From: Microbacteriaceae bacterium
Lineage (GTDB): Bacteria; Actinomycetota; Actinomycetes; Actinomycetales; Microbacteriaceae
NCBI GenBank assembly: GCA_025464815.1
Contig: JAODMW010000127.1
Coordinates: forward strand, 1-44,286
DNA: 44,286 nt
Direction: 5' to 3'
Shown here: positions 1-8,464 of the stretch, in pieces
Position numbering within the stretch: the first letter of the stretch is position 1
How the letters are laid out: every line of letters starts with the position of its first letter
Made by a program: the position numbers and the translations under genes
Notes under the pieces: model-generated
What the model was told of the DNA's origin: nothing
Databases searched by the model: none
Seen by the model: the letters and a program-made list of their open reading frames with translations, nothing else

Positions 1-2709
1 CACGACCGGCGTGCCCTCGGCGAGCGCGATCGTGGCGAGCGCGATCGCCCGCTCCCGCTGGGGCAGCTCGGTGAGGGTCGAACCGGCGCCGACGGCGACG
101 GCGTCGGATGGCGCGACGTCGGCCAGCACCGAGTTGATCCTGGCGATCCAACCGTGCGCTCGTCGGCGTCCGCGCCAGATCCGGTGCCACGGCTGCGTGA
201 GGCGGAGCCGTTCGTCGAGGAGTTCGCCGAGCGTGACCGAGGTCTCCGCTCGCTCGAGGCCGCCGACATCCGCCATCGCCACGAGACGCGCGACCCTCGC
301 TGATTCGGACGGCAGGGGATGCCCGGCAACCTGCAGGCGGCCGGCAACCGGATCGAGACGGCCGGCCAGCGTGGCGGCGGCGAGTCGGCGATCGCTGGCG
401 TCGCCGCTGGCGAGCACGAGCGCCCCGACCGGCACTGACAGCTCGATCGGTCCAACCCTGTGTGCGTCGGATCCTGCGTAGAGCCCCTCGGCGCTGATCG
501 CCTCACCGCGCTTGTCGACGGCCCAGACCACGGCTTCGCGGTGCTCACGCAGATGCTCGCCCTCGATGTCCATATCGGGCAGGAGCTTCTGCAGCCACTT
601 CGGCATCCACCAGGCGGCCCGTCCGAGCAGGGTCATGATGGCGGGCACGAGGGTCATCCGCACCAGGAACGCGTCGAAGGCGATGCCGACGGCGAGGCCG
701 AGGGCGATCGGCTTGATGGTGCCTGAGCCCTCCGGTACGAATGCGAAGAAGACGAAGAACATGATGAGTGCGGCCGCGGTTACCACCCGTGCCCCGTTCG
801 CGAAGCCCTTCGCCACGGACTGCCGTGCGTCGCCGGTCCGCACGAACTCCTCTCGCATTCCGGAGACGAGGAAGACCTCGTAATCCATTGCGAGCCCGAA
901 CAGCACGGCCATGAGGAGGATGGGCATGAAGCTCAGGATCGGGCCGGGGTTCTGGACGTTCAGGAGGTCACCGAGCCATCCCCACTGGAAGATCGCCACC
1001 ACGACGCCGAACGACGCGACCACGGAGAGCAGGAACCCGAGCGCGGCTTTGAGCGGGACGAGCACCGAGCGGAACACCATCATGAGCAGGATGATGGAGA
1101 GCCCGACGACGATCGCTCCGAACGGGACGAGTGCGCCGGTCAGCCGGTTCGAGATGTCGATGCCGACCGCGGTCGCTCCCGTCACGGAGATGGGGGTGTG
1201 ATACTGCTTCTGGATGTCCGGCCCGAGGTCGCGAATGGACTGCACGAGGGCCTTGGTCTGCGGAGCGTCTGGTGCGCTGGACGGGATCACCTGGATGATC
1301 GCGGTGTCGAGTCCGGCATCCGGAAGCCCCTGGCTCACGTAACTGACGTCGCCGAGCGTCTTGAGCTTCGTGGCGATCGCCGCGAGATCGGGCTGGATGT
1401 CGGTGGTCTGGGTGATGTCGACGGCGACGATGAGCGGTCCGTTGTATCCGGCGCCGAAGCCATCCTTGATCATCTCGTAGGCCTGGCGCTGGGTGGAGCC
1501 CTTGGGTTCCGATCCGCCGTCGGGGAGGTTCAGGTCGAGGCTCATGGCCGGAATGGCGAGCGTCCCGAGCACGGCGACGACCGCGAGGGTGGCTAACACG
1601 GGGCGCTTCATCACGCCCTTGACCCAGCGCAGGCCCATGGTCGGCTTGCTGCCTTCGTCGTGAACCATGGCGCGACGGTAGGCGCGCGATCCGGGCTTCG
1701 GGGTGAGGCGCCCCTTGGCCAGGCCGAGAAGTGCCGGTACCAGAGTGGTGGCGACACCGATGGCGATGAGCACCGCGAACGCGGCGCCGACCCCCATGAC
1801 GCTGAGGAAGGGGATGCCGACGACGAGCAGTCCGAGCAGCGCGATGATGACGGTGACGCCCGCGAACACCACGGCGCTGCCTGCCGTGCCGACCGCGATC
1901 GCCGCCGACTCCTCGGGATCCTCGCCTGCGGCGAGCTGGTTTCGATGCCGGGACAGGATGAAGAGCGAGTAGTCGATGCCGACCGCGAGACCGATCATGA
2001 GGGCGAGCAGCGGAGCAGAACTCGACACCGTGGTGAAGGCGGAAATGGCCGTGATGCCCCCCATGACGATACCGACGCCGATGAGAGCGCTCAGCAGCGG
2101 CATGCCTGCCGCGACGAGCGAACCGAAGGTCACGAGCAACACGACCGCGGCGAAGAGGAGCCCGAAGACCTCGGTGATGGTGATGCCGAAGGTGTTGTCG
2201 GAGAACACCTGTCCGCCGAAGGCGACGGTCATTCCGGCCTGCTCGCCGATGGATGCCGTGTCCTTGAGCTGTGTGATCGTCGTAGCCGTGACATCCGTCG
2301 AGGCCCCCGTGAACTGGATCTGGGTGCGCGCCATCCGCTCGTCGGTGGTGATCGAGCTCCCCGCATACTCGGAGAACGGGCTCACGACCGAGTCGACGCC
2401 GCCGATCTTCCCGATCGCGGCATCCATCTTCTCGATCGCGGCCTTGTAGGTCGGATCGTTGACGGATGCGCCGGCCGGAACCTCCACGACCGCCTGGGCA
2501 CTCGCACCCGCAACCGCGGGGAACACCGCATCGAGCCGGTCGAGCGCGTTCTGCGACTCCGTGCCGGGGATCGCGAAGGACTCCTGGGTCTGGCCGCCGA
2601 GAGCGATGCCGCCGCCGAGAATCCCGACGAGGAGGAGCAGCCAGACGCCGATGACGGTCCACGAGCGGCGGTAGGCGAAACGCCCGAGGCGGTAGAGGAG
2701 GGTGGCCAC
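1..2709 (-). CDS. MMPL/RND-family exporter with C-terminal ABC-like extension (3' end outside window)
   Basis: The true frame is not in the ORF track, because it runs off the window edge; I translated it by hand. It starts at GTG (VATLLYRLGRFAYRRSW), 8 bases after GGAGAA and 2 bases after the tetR stop, and stays open for 903 codons. Residues up to about 710 are a standard two-lobe MMPL exporter: each lobe has an extracytoplasmic loop and a block of helices, with the RND-type GLAVGIDYSLFILSRHR and GLAMDYEVFLVSGMREE motifs. Such proteins export lipids or drugs using proton motive force. After MDIEGEHL, about 190 further residues resemble an ABC ATPase that has lost its Walker A lysine (GDASDRRLAAATLAG) and has TELPQRERAIALA where LSGGQ is expected. 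It forms an operon with the upstream TetR regulator, which probably represses it. The exporter call is firm; the ABC-like reading of the tail is inference. Confidence 0.9.
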   Translation of the reverse strand, partial: MATLLYRLGRFAYRRSWTVIGVWLLLLVGILGGGIALGGQTQESFAIPGTESQNALDRLDAVFPAVAGASAQAVVEVPAGASVNDPTYKAAIEKMDAAIGKIGGVDSVVSPFSEYAGSSITTDERMARTQIQFTGASTDVTATTITQLKDTASIGEQAGMTVAFGGQVFSDNTFGITITEVFGLLFAAVVLLVTFGSLVAAGMPLLSALIGVGIVMGGITAISAFTTVSSSAPLLALMIGLAVGIDYSLFILSRHRNQLAAGEDPEESAAIAVGTAGSAVVFAGVTVIIALLGLLVVGIPFLSVMGVGAAFAVLIAIGVATTLVPALLGLAKGRLTPKPGSRAYRRAMVHDEGSKPTMGLRWVKGVMKRPVLATLAVVAVLGTLAIPAMSLDLNLPDGGSEPKGSTQRQAYEMIKDGFGAGYNGPLIVAVDITQTTDIQPDLAAIATKLKTLGDVSYVSQGLPDAGLDTAIIQVIPSSAPDAPQTKALVQSIRDLGPDIQKQYHTPISVTGATAVGIDISNRLTGALVPFGAIVVGLSIILLMMVFRSVLVPLKAALGFLLSVVASFGVVVAIFQWGWLGDLLNVQNPGPILSFMPILLMAVLFGLAMDYEVFLVSGMREEFVRTGDARQSVAKGFANGARVVTAAALIMFFVFFAFVPEGSGTIKPIALGLAVGIAFDAFLVRMTLVPAIMTLLGRAAWWMPKWLQKLLPDMDIEGEHLREHREAVVWAVDKRGEAISAEGLYAGSDAHRVGPIELSVPVGALVLASGDASDRRLAAATLAGRLDPVAGRLQVAGHPLPSESARVARLVAMADVGGLERAETSVTLGELLDERLRLTQPWHRIWRGRRRAHGWIARINSVLADVAPSDAVAVGAGSTLTELPQRERAIALATIALAEGTPVV

Positions 2710-2711
2710 GG

Positions 2712-3284
2712 CTATTCTCCGATCGCGACGGGAGCGGTCACCGGAGCCAGGAGCTCCGTGAGGATTTTCAGCAGCGCAGCCCGCGCTTCGTCGACCTGGT
2801 CGGCGTCGAAGGCCATCGATTCCGGCGAGCACAGCATGTAGGCCGCGCCGCCGAGAGCGATGCCGAAGCGCATCTTCTCTTCGATCGAGGCGGTATTGGC
2901 GGCGAAGAAATCGGCGAGGCGGTGCACGATCGCGTTCGCCTCGTCGATCACCGGAACGTCGACGAGGGACTGCCCCTGGTTGATGAACATGTTCACCTCG
3001 CGGCGGTATTGCAGGATGAAGTCCACGAACTCGCTGAGGAAGGCCGCGCGTCCTGCCGGGGTGAGCGCGCTCGCCTCGAGGGCGCCCAGGATCTCCTCCA
3101 TGCGATGGATGGCGGGAGCCACGGTGGCTTCGAGCAGGGTTTCCTTCGACGCGTAGTGGTAGAGCACGCTCGACTTGGAGAGCCCGGCGAGGTCGGCGAT
3201 GCGATGGAGGGAGGTCGCGGCATAGCCGGCCGTCGCGAATTCCGCGAGGGCGATCGCGCGAAGATCTTCAGCAGAGGTGGACAT
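2712..3284 (-). CDS. TetR/AcrR-family repressor
   Basis: This 190-residue protein has an N-terminal TetR helix-turn-helix (TSLHRIADLAGLSKSSVLYHY, about residues 25-45) followed by an all-helical ligand domain. The ORF track extends it to 3863, but the upstream part is a shadow of the next gene; the family start is MSTSAEDLRAIALAEF. No normal ribosome site precedes the ATG. Instead a TATCGT hexamer (TAnnnT) sits 6 bases before it, which fits a leaderless transcript. Two palindromes lie directly upstream and would overlap that promoter, so autoregulation is expected. Its stop is 2 bases from the start of the MMPL exporter, making that exporter its likely target. Confidence 0.93.
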   Translation of the reverse strand: MSTSAEDLRAIALAEFATAGYAATSLHRIADLAGLSKSSVLYHYASKETLLEATVAPAIHRMEEILGALEASALTPAGRAAFLSEFVDFILQYRREVNMFINQGQSLVDVPVIDEANAIVHRLADFFAANTASIEEKMRFGIALGGAAYMLCSPESMAFDADQVDEARAALLKILTELLAPVTAPVAIGE

Positions 3285-3297
3285 CCACCGACGATAA

Positions 3298-3332
3298 CTG
3301 ACCGATCGGTCAGCGGCTGTCCGATCGGTCAG
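3298..3332. promoter_or_regulatory. Tandem palindromic TetR operators
   Basis: CTGACCGATCGGTCAG at 3298-3313 is a perfect 16-bp palindrome. CTGTCCGATCGGTCAG at 3317-3332 is a second copy with one mismatch, and the centres are 19 bp apart. Both lie just upstream of the tetR start and over its likely promoter. Two same-face TetR dimers are a common arrangement in this family. That this TetR binds here is inferred from position. Confidence 0.8.
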
Positions 3333-3358
3333 TTTGCCAGTTTCTTGGCAGCTTGCGC

Positions 3359-4540
3359 TCAGGTTCCGAGGTGGACGAGTGCGAGACCCATCGTTGCCGC
3401 GACGACGGTGAGTGGAGCGGCGATGAGGCCGAGCATGGCATACCGGCCCCACGAGATCTCCACGTCGAGCGCCCTGAGCCGCTCGTGCCAGAGCAGGGTG
3501 GCGAGCGACGCCCAGGGGGTGATGAGCGGACCGGCATTGACGCCGATGAGCAGGGCGGCCAGTCGCACGGGATCGCCGGCGACCGGCTCGAGCGCGAGAT
3601 AGGCGGGAAGGTTGTCGATCGCATTGGCACCGAGCGCGCCGGTCGCCGACAGCTGGAGCAGGCTGAGCGGATCGTGCCCGCTGCCCGAGACCGCCGCGAG
3701 CACGGTGCCCAGCCCTAGCGCGTGCGCCGCCTCCACGACGAGAAACAGCCCGGAGGCGAGCAGCACGAGCTGCCACGGCAGCAGGCCGAACCGCAGCACC
3801 GACCTTCGCCTCACGATGAAGAATCCACCCAGCACGAGGGCGGCAGCCACGGCCGGAATCCACACCGGAAGTCCCGACACGAGCAGCGGGACGAGCAGCG
3901 CGATGATCACAGCACTCGCGACGAGCAGAACGCGGTCGCTCTCCGCCCTGTCGGGATTCGGCTCATACCGAGCGAGGAGGTCGCGACGATAGACGATGAA
4001 CAGGATGACCGACGGAACCACGATCGCGATGAGCGCGGGCACCGCCGTCAGTGTCGCGAACTGGAGCGGGCCGATTCCGCCGAGCTCGTGCTCGGCCAGG
4101 AGGTTCGTGAGGTTGGAGACCGGCAGCAGCAGCGATGCCGTGTTGGCCATCCACACCGTCGTCAGCGCGAACGGGAGCGGCGAAAGGCCGACGTGCCGCG
4201 CCAGCAGCACGACGACCGGAGTGAGCAGTACCGCCGTCGTGTCGAGGGAGAGGAAGATCGTTCCGGCCACGGCGAGCACGAGCACGAGCAGCCAGAGCAC
4301 CCAGGCGCGGCCGCGACCCCACCTGGCCGCCTGCTCGGCGACCACCCGGAACAGACCCGCCTCGGCGGCGAGCTCCGTCACGACGGTGATCGCGATGACG
4401 AAGAGCAGGATCGGCCAGACCCGGCTCCCGATGGCCAGCGCATCCGGGACGGGCAGGATTCCGAACGCGACGGCGAGGAATCCGACGACCAACAGGGCAG
4501 CTCCGAGGATCGCTGTGCGCACGTCATCCTTTCGCCTCAT
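3359..4540 (-). CDS. ArsB/NhaD-type (SLC13-like) membrane transporter
   Basis: This 393-residue polytopic membrane protein has about ten hydrophobic segments split by a charged cytoplasmic loop (RRDLLARYEPNPDRAESDR). Motifs such as FLSLDTTAVLLTPVVVLLAR, WMANTASLLLPVSNLTNLL and GALGANAIDNLPAYLAL are typical of the ArsB/NhaD ion transporter superfamily, which covers arsenite, Na+/H+ and dicarboxylate carriers. The ion is not readable from the sequence: no arsR or arsC gene is adjacent, so arsenite export is only one option. It lies upstream of tetR on the same strand, separated by the 74-bp operator region. The ATG follows an AAAGGATGACGTG-type context; the start is reasonably placed by the charged MRRKDD N-terminus. 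Confidence 0.8.
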   Translation of the reverse strand: MRRKDDVRTAILGAALLVVGFLAVAFGILPVPDALAIGSRVWPILLFVIAITVVTELAAEAGLFRVVAEQAARWGRGRAWVLWLLVLVLAVAGTIFLSLDTTAVLLTPVVVLLARHVGLSPLPFALTTVWMANTASLLLPVSNLTNLLAEHELGGIGPLQFATLTAVPALIAIVVPSVILFIVYRRDLLARYEPNPDRAESDRVLLVASAVIIALLVPLLVSGLPVWIPAVAAALVLGGFFIVRRRSVLRFGLLPWQLVLLASGLFLVVEAAHALGLGTVLAAVSGSGHDPLSLLQLSATGALGANAIDNLPAYLALEPVAGDPVRLAALLIGVNAGPLITPWASLATLLWHERLRALDVEISWGRYAMLGLIAAPLTVVAATMGLALVHLGT

Positions 4541-4626
4541 GGCCTCGCGGGCCGTCTCGCTTGCCCAGACTGTGAGCTTTCGCCATGACGGGGTAGCGTT
4601 GAATCTACCGATCGTGGGAGACCAAC

Positions 4627-4833
4627 GTGCGCAAATTCATATTCAGCGGCAGCCTGATCAGCGCCATTCTCGGTGGCTGGGGTACTCTCCAAACGACCCG
4701 TAATGGGCCTCGCGATTGGCGGCTGATCCTGATGTGGATCAGCTGGGCGGCGACCGTCGCCATTGCCATCGGTACCATCGTGAAGCAGTCGCAAGACGCA
4801 GACGAGTTCGACGAGCTGGAGGAGCAATCATGA
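4627..4833 (+). CDS. Small membrane protein of unknown function
   Basis: This 68-residue protein starts at GTG with GGGAG about 7 bases upstream. It has two predicted hydrophobic segments (FSGSLISAILGGWGTL and LILMWISWAATVAIAIGTIV) and ends in an acidic tail (DADEFDELEEQS). I recognise no family. Its stop overlaps the next start in an ATGA, so the two are translationally coupled and probably made together. It is divergent from the ArsB/NhaD-type gene, with 86 bp between them holding both promoters. Confidence 0.72.
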   Translation: MRKFIFSGSLISAILGGWGTLQTTRNGPRDWRLILMWISWAATVAIAIGTIVKQSQDADEFDELEEQS

Positions 4834-5333
4834 ACGGACCATTCATCCCGGGCGGAGCGCAGATCGTCGGATTCTTCGGCCTGGTCGTGTGGGGATTCTT
4901 CTCCCTGCTCGTGCTCGCCGTCGCGATCGGCCTGATTTTCCTGCTCGTGCGTTTCCTGCTGATCGGTACCCGCGCCGCTCAGCTGTACATCGCCAGGAAC
5001 GCGCCGATTCGGACGGTGCCGGCCACGCCGGCAGCTTCGGCCGCTCCAGCCGGTTCGACTGCGCCAGGCTCCACACCGCCATCGGTGGTCCCACCCACAC
5101 CCGCTGCACGGGCCGCGACCACTCCGGCCAGCACTGCCCCCGCGACCACTGCGTCCGCAGTGACCACCTCGCCAGTCACGAAGCGGGCTTCGGCTCCCGC
5201 GACGACGAAGCCTGCGACGACGACCCCGGTTACGGCGCCCAGTCCCGCGGCAACGAAACCGCTGACCACGACCACGCCGGTGGCGAAGCCCGCCACCAAA
5301 CCACGCACGCCGAAGACTCCGCCGGCAAGCTAG
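4830..5333 (+). CDS. Single-pass membrane protein with Thr/Pro/Ala-rich tail
   Basis: The ORF track begins at 4716, but the coupled start is the ATG at 4830 (MNGPFIPGGAQIVGFFG), preceded by GGAGGAGCA and overlapping the previous stop. The 167-residue product has one long hydrophobic segment (VVWGFFSLLVLAVAIGLIFLLVRFLLI) and then about 115 residues made almost wholly of Ala, Thr, Pro and Ser with Lys toward the end. Such tails usually act as flexible, sometimes O-glycosylated, spacers outside the membrane in actinobacteria; topology here is not certain. No family was recognised. It converges with lysE, 7 bases away. Confidence 0.72.
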   Translation: MNGPFIPGGAQIVGFFGLVVWGFFSLLVLAVAIGLIFLLVRFLLIGTRAAQLYIARNAPIRTVPATPAASAAPAGSTAPGSTPPSVVPPTPAARAATTPASTAPATTASAVTTSPVTKRASAPATTKPATTTPVTAPSPAATKPLTTTTPVAKPATKPRTPKTPPAS

Positions 5334-5340
5334 CCGCGGC

Positions 5341-5949
5341 TCAACCGCCGACCACCAGCAGCACGCCGAGGGTCAGCATCAGCAGTGCGATCGCTCCGTC
5401 GAGCACGCGCCAGGCCAGCGGCCTGGCGAAGACCGGCGCGAGAAATCGCGCGCCGAAGCCGAGCAGTGAGAACCAGGCCACGCTGGCCAGCGTGGCTCCG
5501 ACACCGAACAGCCATCGCCCGTCGGCGCCCTGGGTGGCCGCGAGCGAACCGAGCAGAACCAGCGTGTCGAGATAGACGTGCGGGTTGAGCCAGGTGAGCG
5601 CGAGGCAGCCGAGTACGGCGGCCACGAGCGGCATCGCGGTGACTTCCGCCGCATCCAGTCGGCTCGGTTTGAGTGCCCGGCGCGCAGCGAATACGGCATA
5701 ACCGACGAGGAATGCCGCCCCGCCCCATCGGACGATGTCGAGAGCGACGGGAGCCACCCGAACGATCGCACCGACTCCCGCGACGCCGGCGAAGATGAGC
5801 ACGGCGTCGGAGAGCGCGCAGATGACGACGACGGGGAACACGTGCTCCCGGCGCAGGCCCGTCCGCAGCACGAACGCATTCTGCGCGCCGATGACGACGA
5901 TGAGCGAGATGCCGGATGCGAAACCGGCCAACACGGGGAGGAACAGCAC
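5341..5949 (-). CDS. lysE: LysE/ArgO-family basic amino acid exporter
   Basis: This 202-residue protein has six hydrophobic segments and the LysE signature near the N-terminus (GFASGISLIVVIGAQNAFVLRTGLRREH), plus LALTWLNPHVYLDT in the middle. The family exports L-lysine and/or L-arginine, preventing toxic build-up during peptide use. The start is GTG (GTG CTG TTC CTC) with AAGG about 10 bases before it. It is divergent from a LysG/ArgP-type LysR regulator, the classical arrangement, with a 26-bp inverted repeat between them. Confidence 0.92.
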   Translation of the reverse strand: MLFLPVLAGFASGISLIVVIGAQNAFVLRTGLRREHVFPVVVICALSDAVLIFAGVAGVGAIVRVAPVALDIVRWGGAAFLVGYAVFAARRALKPSRLDAAEVTAMPLVAAVLGCLALTWLNPHVYLDTLVLLGSLAATQGADGRWLFGVGATLASVAWFSLLGFGARFLAPVFARPLAWRVLDGAIALLMLTLGVLLVVGG

Positions 5950-5984
5950 TCTCGAACCTTACGGAGATCGTCGGATGTGTTCCA

Positions 5985-6010
5985 GCTAATCTTCCTTATG
6001 ATTCATTAGC
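5985..6010. promoter_or_regulatory. Inverted repeat in the lysE/argP intergenic region
   Basis: GCTAAT (5985-5990) and ATTAGC (6005-6010) are exact inverted half-sites separated by 14 bases, in the 71-bp gap between the two divergent genes. This matches the dyad layout used by LysR-type regulators, and the AT-rich spacer could hold promoter -10 elements in both directions. Binding by the adjacent LysR protein is inferred. Confidence 0.6.
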
Positions 6011-6020
6011 ATTGCTTCAC

Positions 6021-6896
6021 ATGGATTTTCACCTCGACCAGCTCAAGACCCTCGCTTCCGTCATCGACAACGGCAGCCTCGAAGCGGCGGCGCGCGCGAT
6101 GCGCGTGACCCCCTCCGCGGTGAGCCAGCGTATCAAGGCACTGGAGCAGCAGGTGGGACGGGTGCTGCTGCAACGTTCACAACCCGCGAAGCTCACCGAC
6201 TCCGGCCTCATCGTCATGAAACTCGCCCGGCAGGTGCAGTTGCTCGAGCACGATACCGTGGCGGCGCTCGACCCGGCCGAAACGGCGTATACGAGCATTC
6301 CCCTCGTCATCAATGCGGATTCCCTCGCGACCTGGCTGCTTCCCGCGCTCGCCGACGTGCCCGATGTCTCCTTCGACCTGTACCTCGCCGACCAGGATCA
6401 TTCGACCGCGCTGTTGCGGGAGGGAACGGTCATGGCCGCTGTGACCTCGGAACCCGAGCCCGTGCAGGGCTGCACCGTCACCCGTCTGGGATCGATGCGC
6501 TATCGCGCCATGGCGAGCCCGGGGTTCACCGCCAGATGGATGCCGCACGGCCCCACCGCGGATGCGCTTTCGAAAGCACCCATGCTGGTCTTCGATCGCA
6601 AGGACAGCCTCCAGGATCGCTACCTGCGCGCCCGCAGTGACAGGGTCCTTGCGCCGCCCCGCCACTACATCCCGGCGTCGACCGAATTCGTGACCGCGGC
6701 GGTGCTGGGGCTCGGCTGGGGAATGCTCCCTGTCGCGCAGTCCGACGATCTGCTCGCCGAGGGGCGTCTGGTCGTACTCGATGCAGACAATGTCATCGAC
6801 GTGCCGCTGTACTGGCAGCAGTGGTCGCTCGACTCCCCGGCGCTCGCTTCGATCGCCGAGGCTGTCGGACGCGCGGCCGCAGGCCGGCTGCGCTAG
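6021..6896 (+). CDS. argP: LysR regulator of LysG/ArgP type
   Basis: This 291-residue protein has a winged helix at residues 5-55 (LAAARAMRVTPSAVSQRIKALEQQVG-like pattern, here SLEAAARAMRVTPSAVSQRI) and a LysR effector domain from about residue 90. The ArgP/LysG hallmark of an atypically short linker and the TLASVIDNGSLEAAA start are present. The ORF track starts at 5916, but homologues begin at MDFHLDQLKTLASV. The family activates lysE/argO expression in response to lysine or arginine. Its stop codon shares the bases CTAG with the stop codon of the convergent GntR gene. Confidence 0.9.
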   Translation: MDFHLDQLKTLASVIDNGSLEAAARAMRVTPSAVSQRIKALEQQVGRVLLQRSQPAKLTDSGLIVMKLARQVQLLEHDTVAALDPAETAYTSIPLVINADSLATWLLPALADVPDVSFDLYLADQDHSTALLREGTVMAAVTSEPEPVQGCTVTRLGSMRYRAMASPGFTARWMPHGPTADALSKAPMLVFDRKDSLQDRYLRARSDRVLAPPRHYIPASTEFVTAAVLGLGWGMLPVAQSDDLLAEGRLVVLDADNVIDVPLYWQQWSLDSPALASIAEAVGRAAAGRLR

Positions 6897-7651
6897 CCGA
6901 GGAAACCACGCAGCAGGGCCGCGGATCCCTCCAGATGCTCCTGCATCGCGGAACCCGCCCGCTCGACATCGCCGGTCAGAATCGCGAGGACCACCGCCTC
7001 GTGCTGCTCATTGGAGTGTTCGATGTTGCGCTGCAGGAGGGGAATGTCGTCGAGCAGCTCGTTGACCCGCATCCGGTTGTCGGCAAGAAGCGGAACCAGC
7101 GACGGCGCCCCGACGAGTTCGCCGATGGTGAGGTGCAGCCGCGAATCGAGGCGACGATAGTCGGCGATCGAAGCGACGGCGGTCTCGCCGAGCCGGGTCC
7201 ACAGCAGGTCGCGGTCGGCTGCCGACAGGCTCTTCGATGCGGCCATCCGCGCGGCACCGATCTCGAGGATGGCGCGCAGCGCGAGCACGTCCTCGATCTC
7301 CTCTGCGGTCGGAGGAGCGGATGCGGCCAGTCCCTCGATCGCGCCGGCGGAACCCCGCGGCGGCAGCGACTCGACCACGAAGGTGCCGCCGTAGCGGCCA
7401 CGCCTCGAGACGAGGAATCCGGCATCCGACAGTGATTTGATGGCCTCGCGCACGGTGTCACGGCTGACCGAGAACCGGGTGGCGAGGTCACGCTCGGGGG
7501 GCAGCGCCTCACCCGGAAGGACGATACCGAGCCGCACCGTCTGCAGCAGCCTGCTCACCGTCTCCTCGAAGGCGTTGCCGGCGCGCACCGGGCGGAACAG
7601 CGCCTCACCCGCGACGCTGACCCGTGGTTCCGGCTCCCCCTCGTCCGCCAT
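6893..7651 (-). CDS. FadR-subfamily GntR regulator
   Basis: This 252-residue protein has an N-terminal winged helix (ERDLATRFSVSRDTVREAIKSL, about residues 52-73) and a helical FCD ligand domain. The FCD metal-binding pattern is visible: D-x3-H in RRLDSRLHLTIGEL, then histidines in HSNEQHEAV and MQEHLEGS. It starts at ATG (MADEGEPEP), where TGATG overlaps the SDR stop, so it is co-translated as the last gene of the gamma-glutamyl operon. An alternative GTG lies one codon earlier. It is the obvious candidate to sense a pathway intermediate and control the divergent promoter between the synthetase and the permease. Confidence 0.9.
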   Translation of the reverse strand: MADEGEPEPRVSVAGEALFRPVRAGNAFEETVSRLLQTVRLGIVLPGEALPPERDLATRFSVSRDTVREAIKSLSDAGFLVSRRGRYGGTFVVESLPPRGSAGAIEGLAASAPPTAEEIEDVLALRAILEIGAARMAASKSLSAADRDLLWTRLGETAVASIADYRRLDSRLHLTIGELVGAPSLVPLLADNRMRVNELLDDIPLLQRNIEHSNEQHEAVVLAILTGDVERAGSAMQEHLEGSAALLRGFLG

Positions 7652-8439
7652 CACAGCGGCGTGACATAGGCGGCGCTGATTCCGCCATCCACCAGGAAGG
7701 TCGCCCCGGTGATGAAGGACGCGTCGTCGCTCGCGAGAAAAGCCACCGCGGCCGCGAGCTCTTCCGGCTCGGCGAAGCGTCCCTTGGGGATGTGCACGAG
7801 CCGTCGCTGCGCGCGCTCCTGGTCTTTCGCAAACAGTTCCTGCAGCAGCGGGGTGTTCACAGGACCGGGGCAGAGGGCATTCACGCGGATGCCCTGGCGA
7901 GCGAACTGCACCCCGAGCTCGCGGCTCATCGCGAGCACCCCACCCTTCGAAGCGGTATAGGAGATCTGACTCGTCGCGGAGCCGAGCACCGCAACGAAGG
8001 AGGCCGTATTGATGATCGAGCCGGACTGCTGGGCGACCATGTACCTGAGTGCAGCGCGTGAGCAGAGGTAGACGGACTTCAGGTTGACATCCTGCACCTT
8101 CTGCCAGGCCGGGAGCTCCGTCGTCTCGATCGAGTCGTCTTCCGGTGGCGAGATGCCCGCGTTGTTGAAGGCGATGTCGACCGAGCCGTATACCTCGTTG
8201 GCCATCGCGAACAGGTGGTCGACCTGCGCTTCGTCGGTGACGTCGACCTGCACGAAGAGGCCATCGACCTCTGCTGCGGCTGCCGCACCCGTCTCCGGGT
8301 TGAAATCTCCGATGACGACCTTCGCTCCCTCGGCCGCAAGGCGTTTCGCCGCCGCGAGACCGATGCCGCTCGCTCCCCCGGTGATGACGGCGACTCGGCC
8401 AGCAAGACGCTGGGTGAGATCGATCCTGGTTACTGCCAT
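7651..8439 (-). CDS. SDR-family NAD(P)-dependent alcohol dehydrogenase
   Basis: This 262-residue classical short-chain dehydrogenase has the cofactor motif TGGASGIG (about residues 20-27), NNAG (about 91-94), an active-site serine region INTASFV, the YTASK catalytic pair and the C-terminal GATFLVDGG. An Asp after beta-2 (VVIGDFN) favours NAD+. By homology alone it could be a 3-oxoacyl-ACP reductase-like enzyme of any substrate. Its place between an ALDH and a GntR gene in a gamma-glutamylation operon suggests that it oxidises the free hydroxyl of a gamma-glutamyl-aminoalcohol to the aldehyde. That role is inference. It follows the ALDH after a gap of about 150 bp filled by palindromic repeats. 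Confidence 0.88.
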   Translation of the reverse strand: MAVTRIDLTQRLAGRVAVITGGASGIGLAAAKRLAAEGAKVVIGDFNPETGAAAAAEVDGLFVQVDVTDEAQVDHLFAMANEVYGSVDIAFNNAGISPPEDDSIETTELPAWQKVQDVNLKSVYLCSRAALRYMVAQQSGSIINTASFVAVLGSATSQISYTASKGGVLAMSRELGVQFARQGIRVNALCPGPVNTPLLQELFAKDQERAQRRLVHIPKGRFAEPEELAAAVAFLASDDASFITGATFLVDGGISAAYVTPL

Positions 8440-8464
8440 ATTCGGCTCCTTAGGTTGTTCTGCA

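Noticed and set aside
968-2662. 564-codon minus-strand ORF over the MMPL gene
   Set aside because: Arg/Asp/His-rich low-complexity translation in the wrong frame; the real MMPL frame on the same strand runs off the window edge.
6893-6896. Stop codons of argP and the GntR gene share CTAG
   Set aside because: True overlap of convergent genes but common in compact genomes; not by itself informative.
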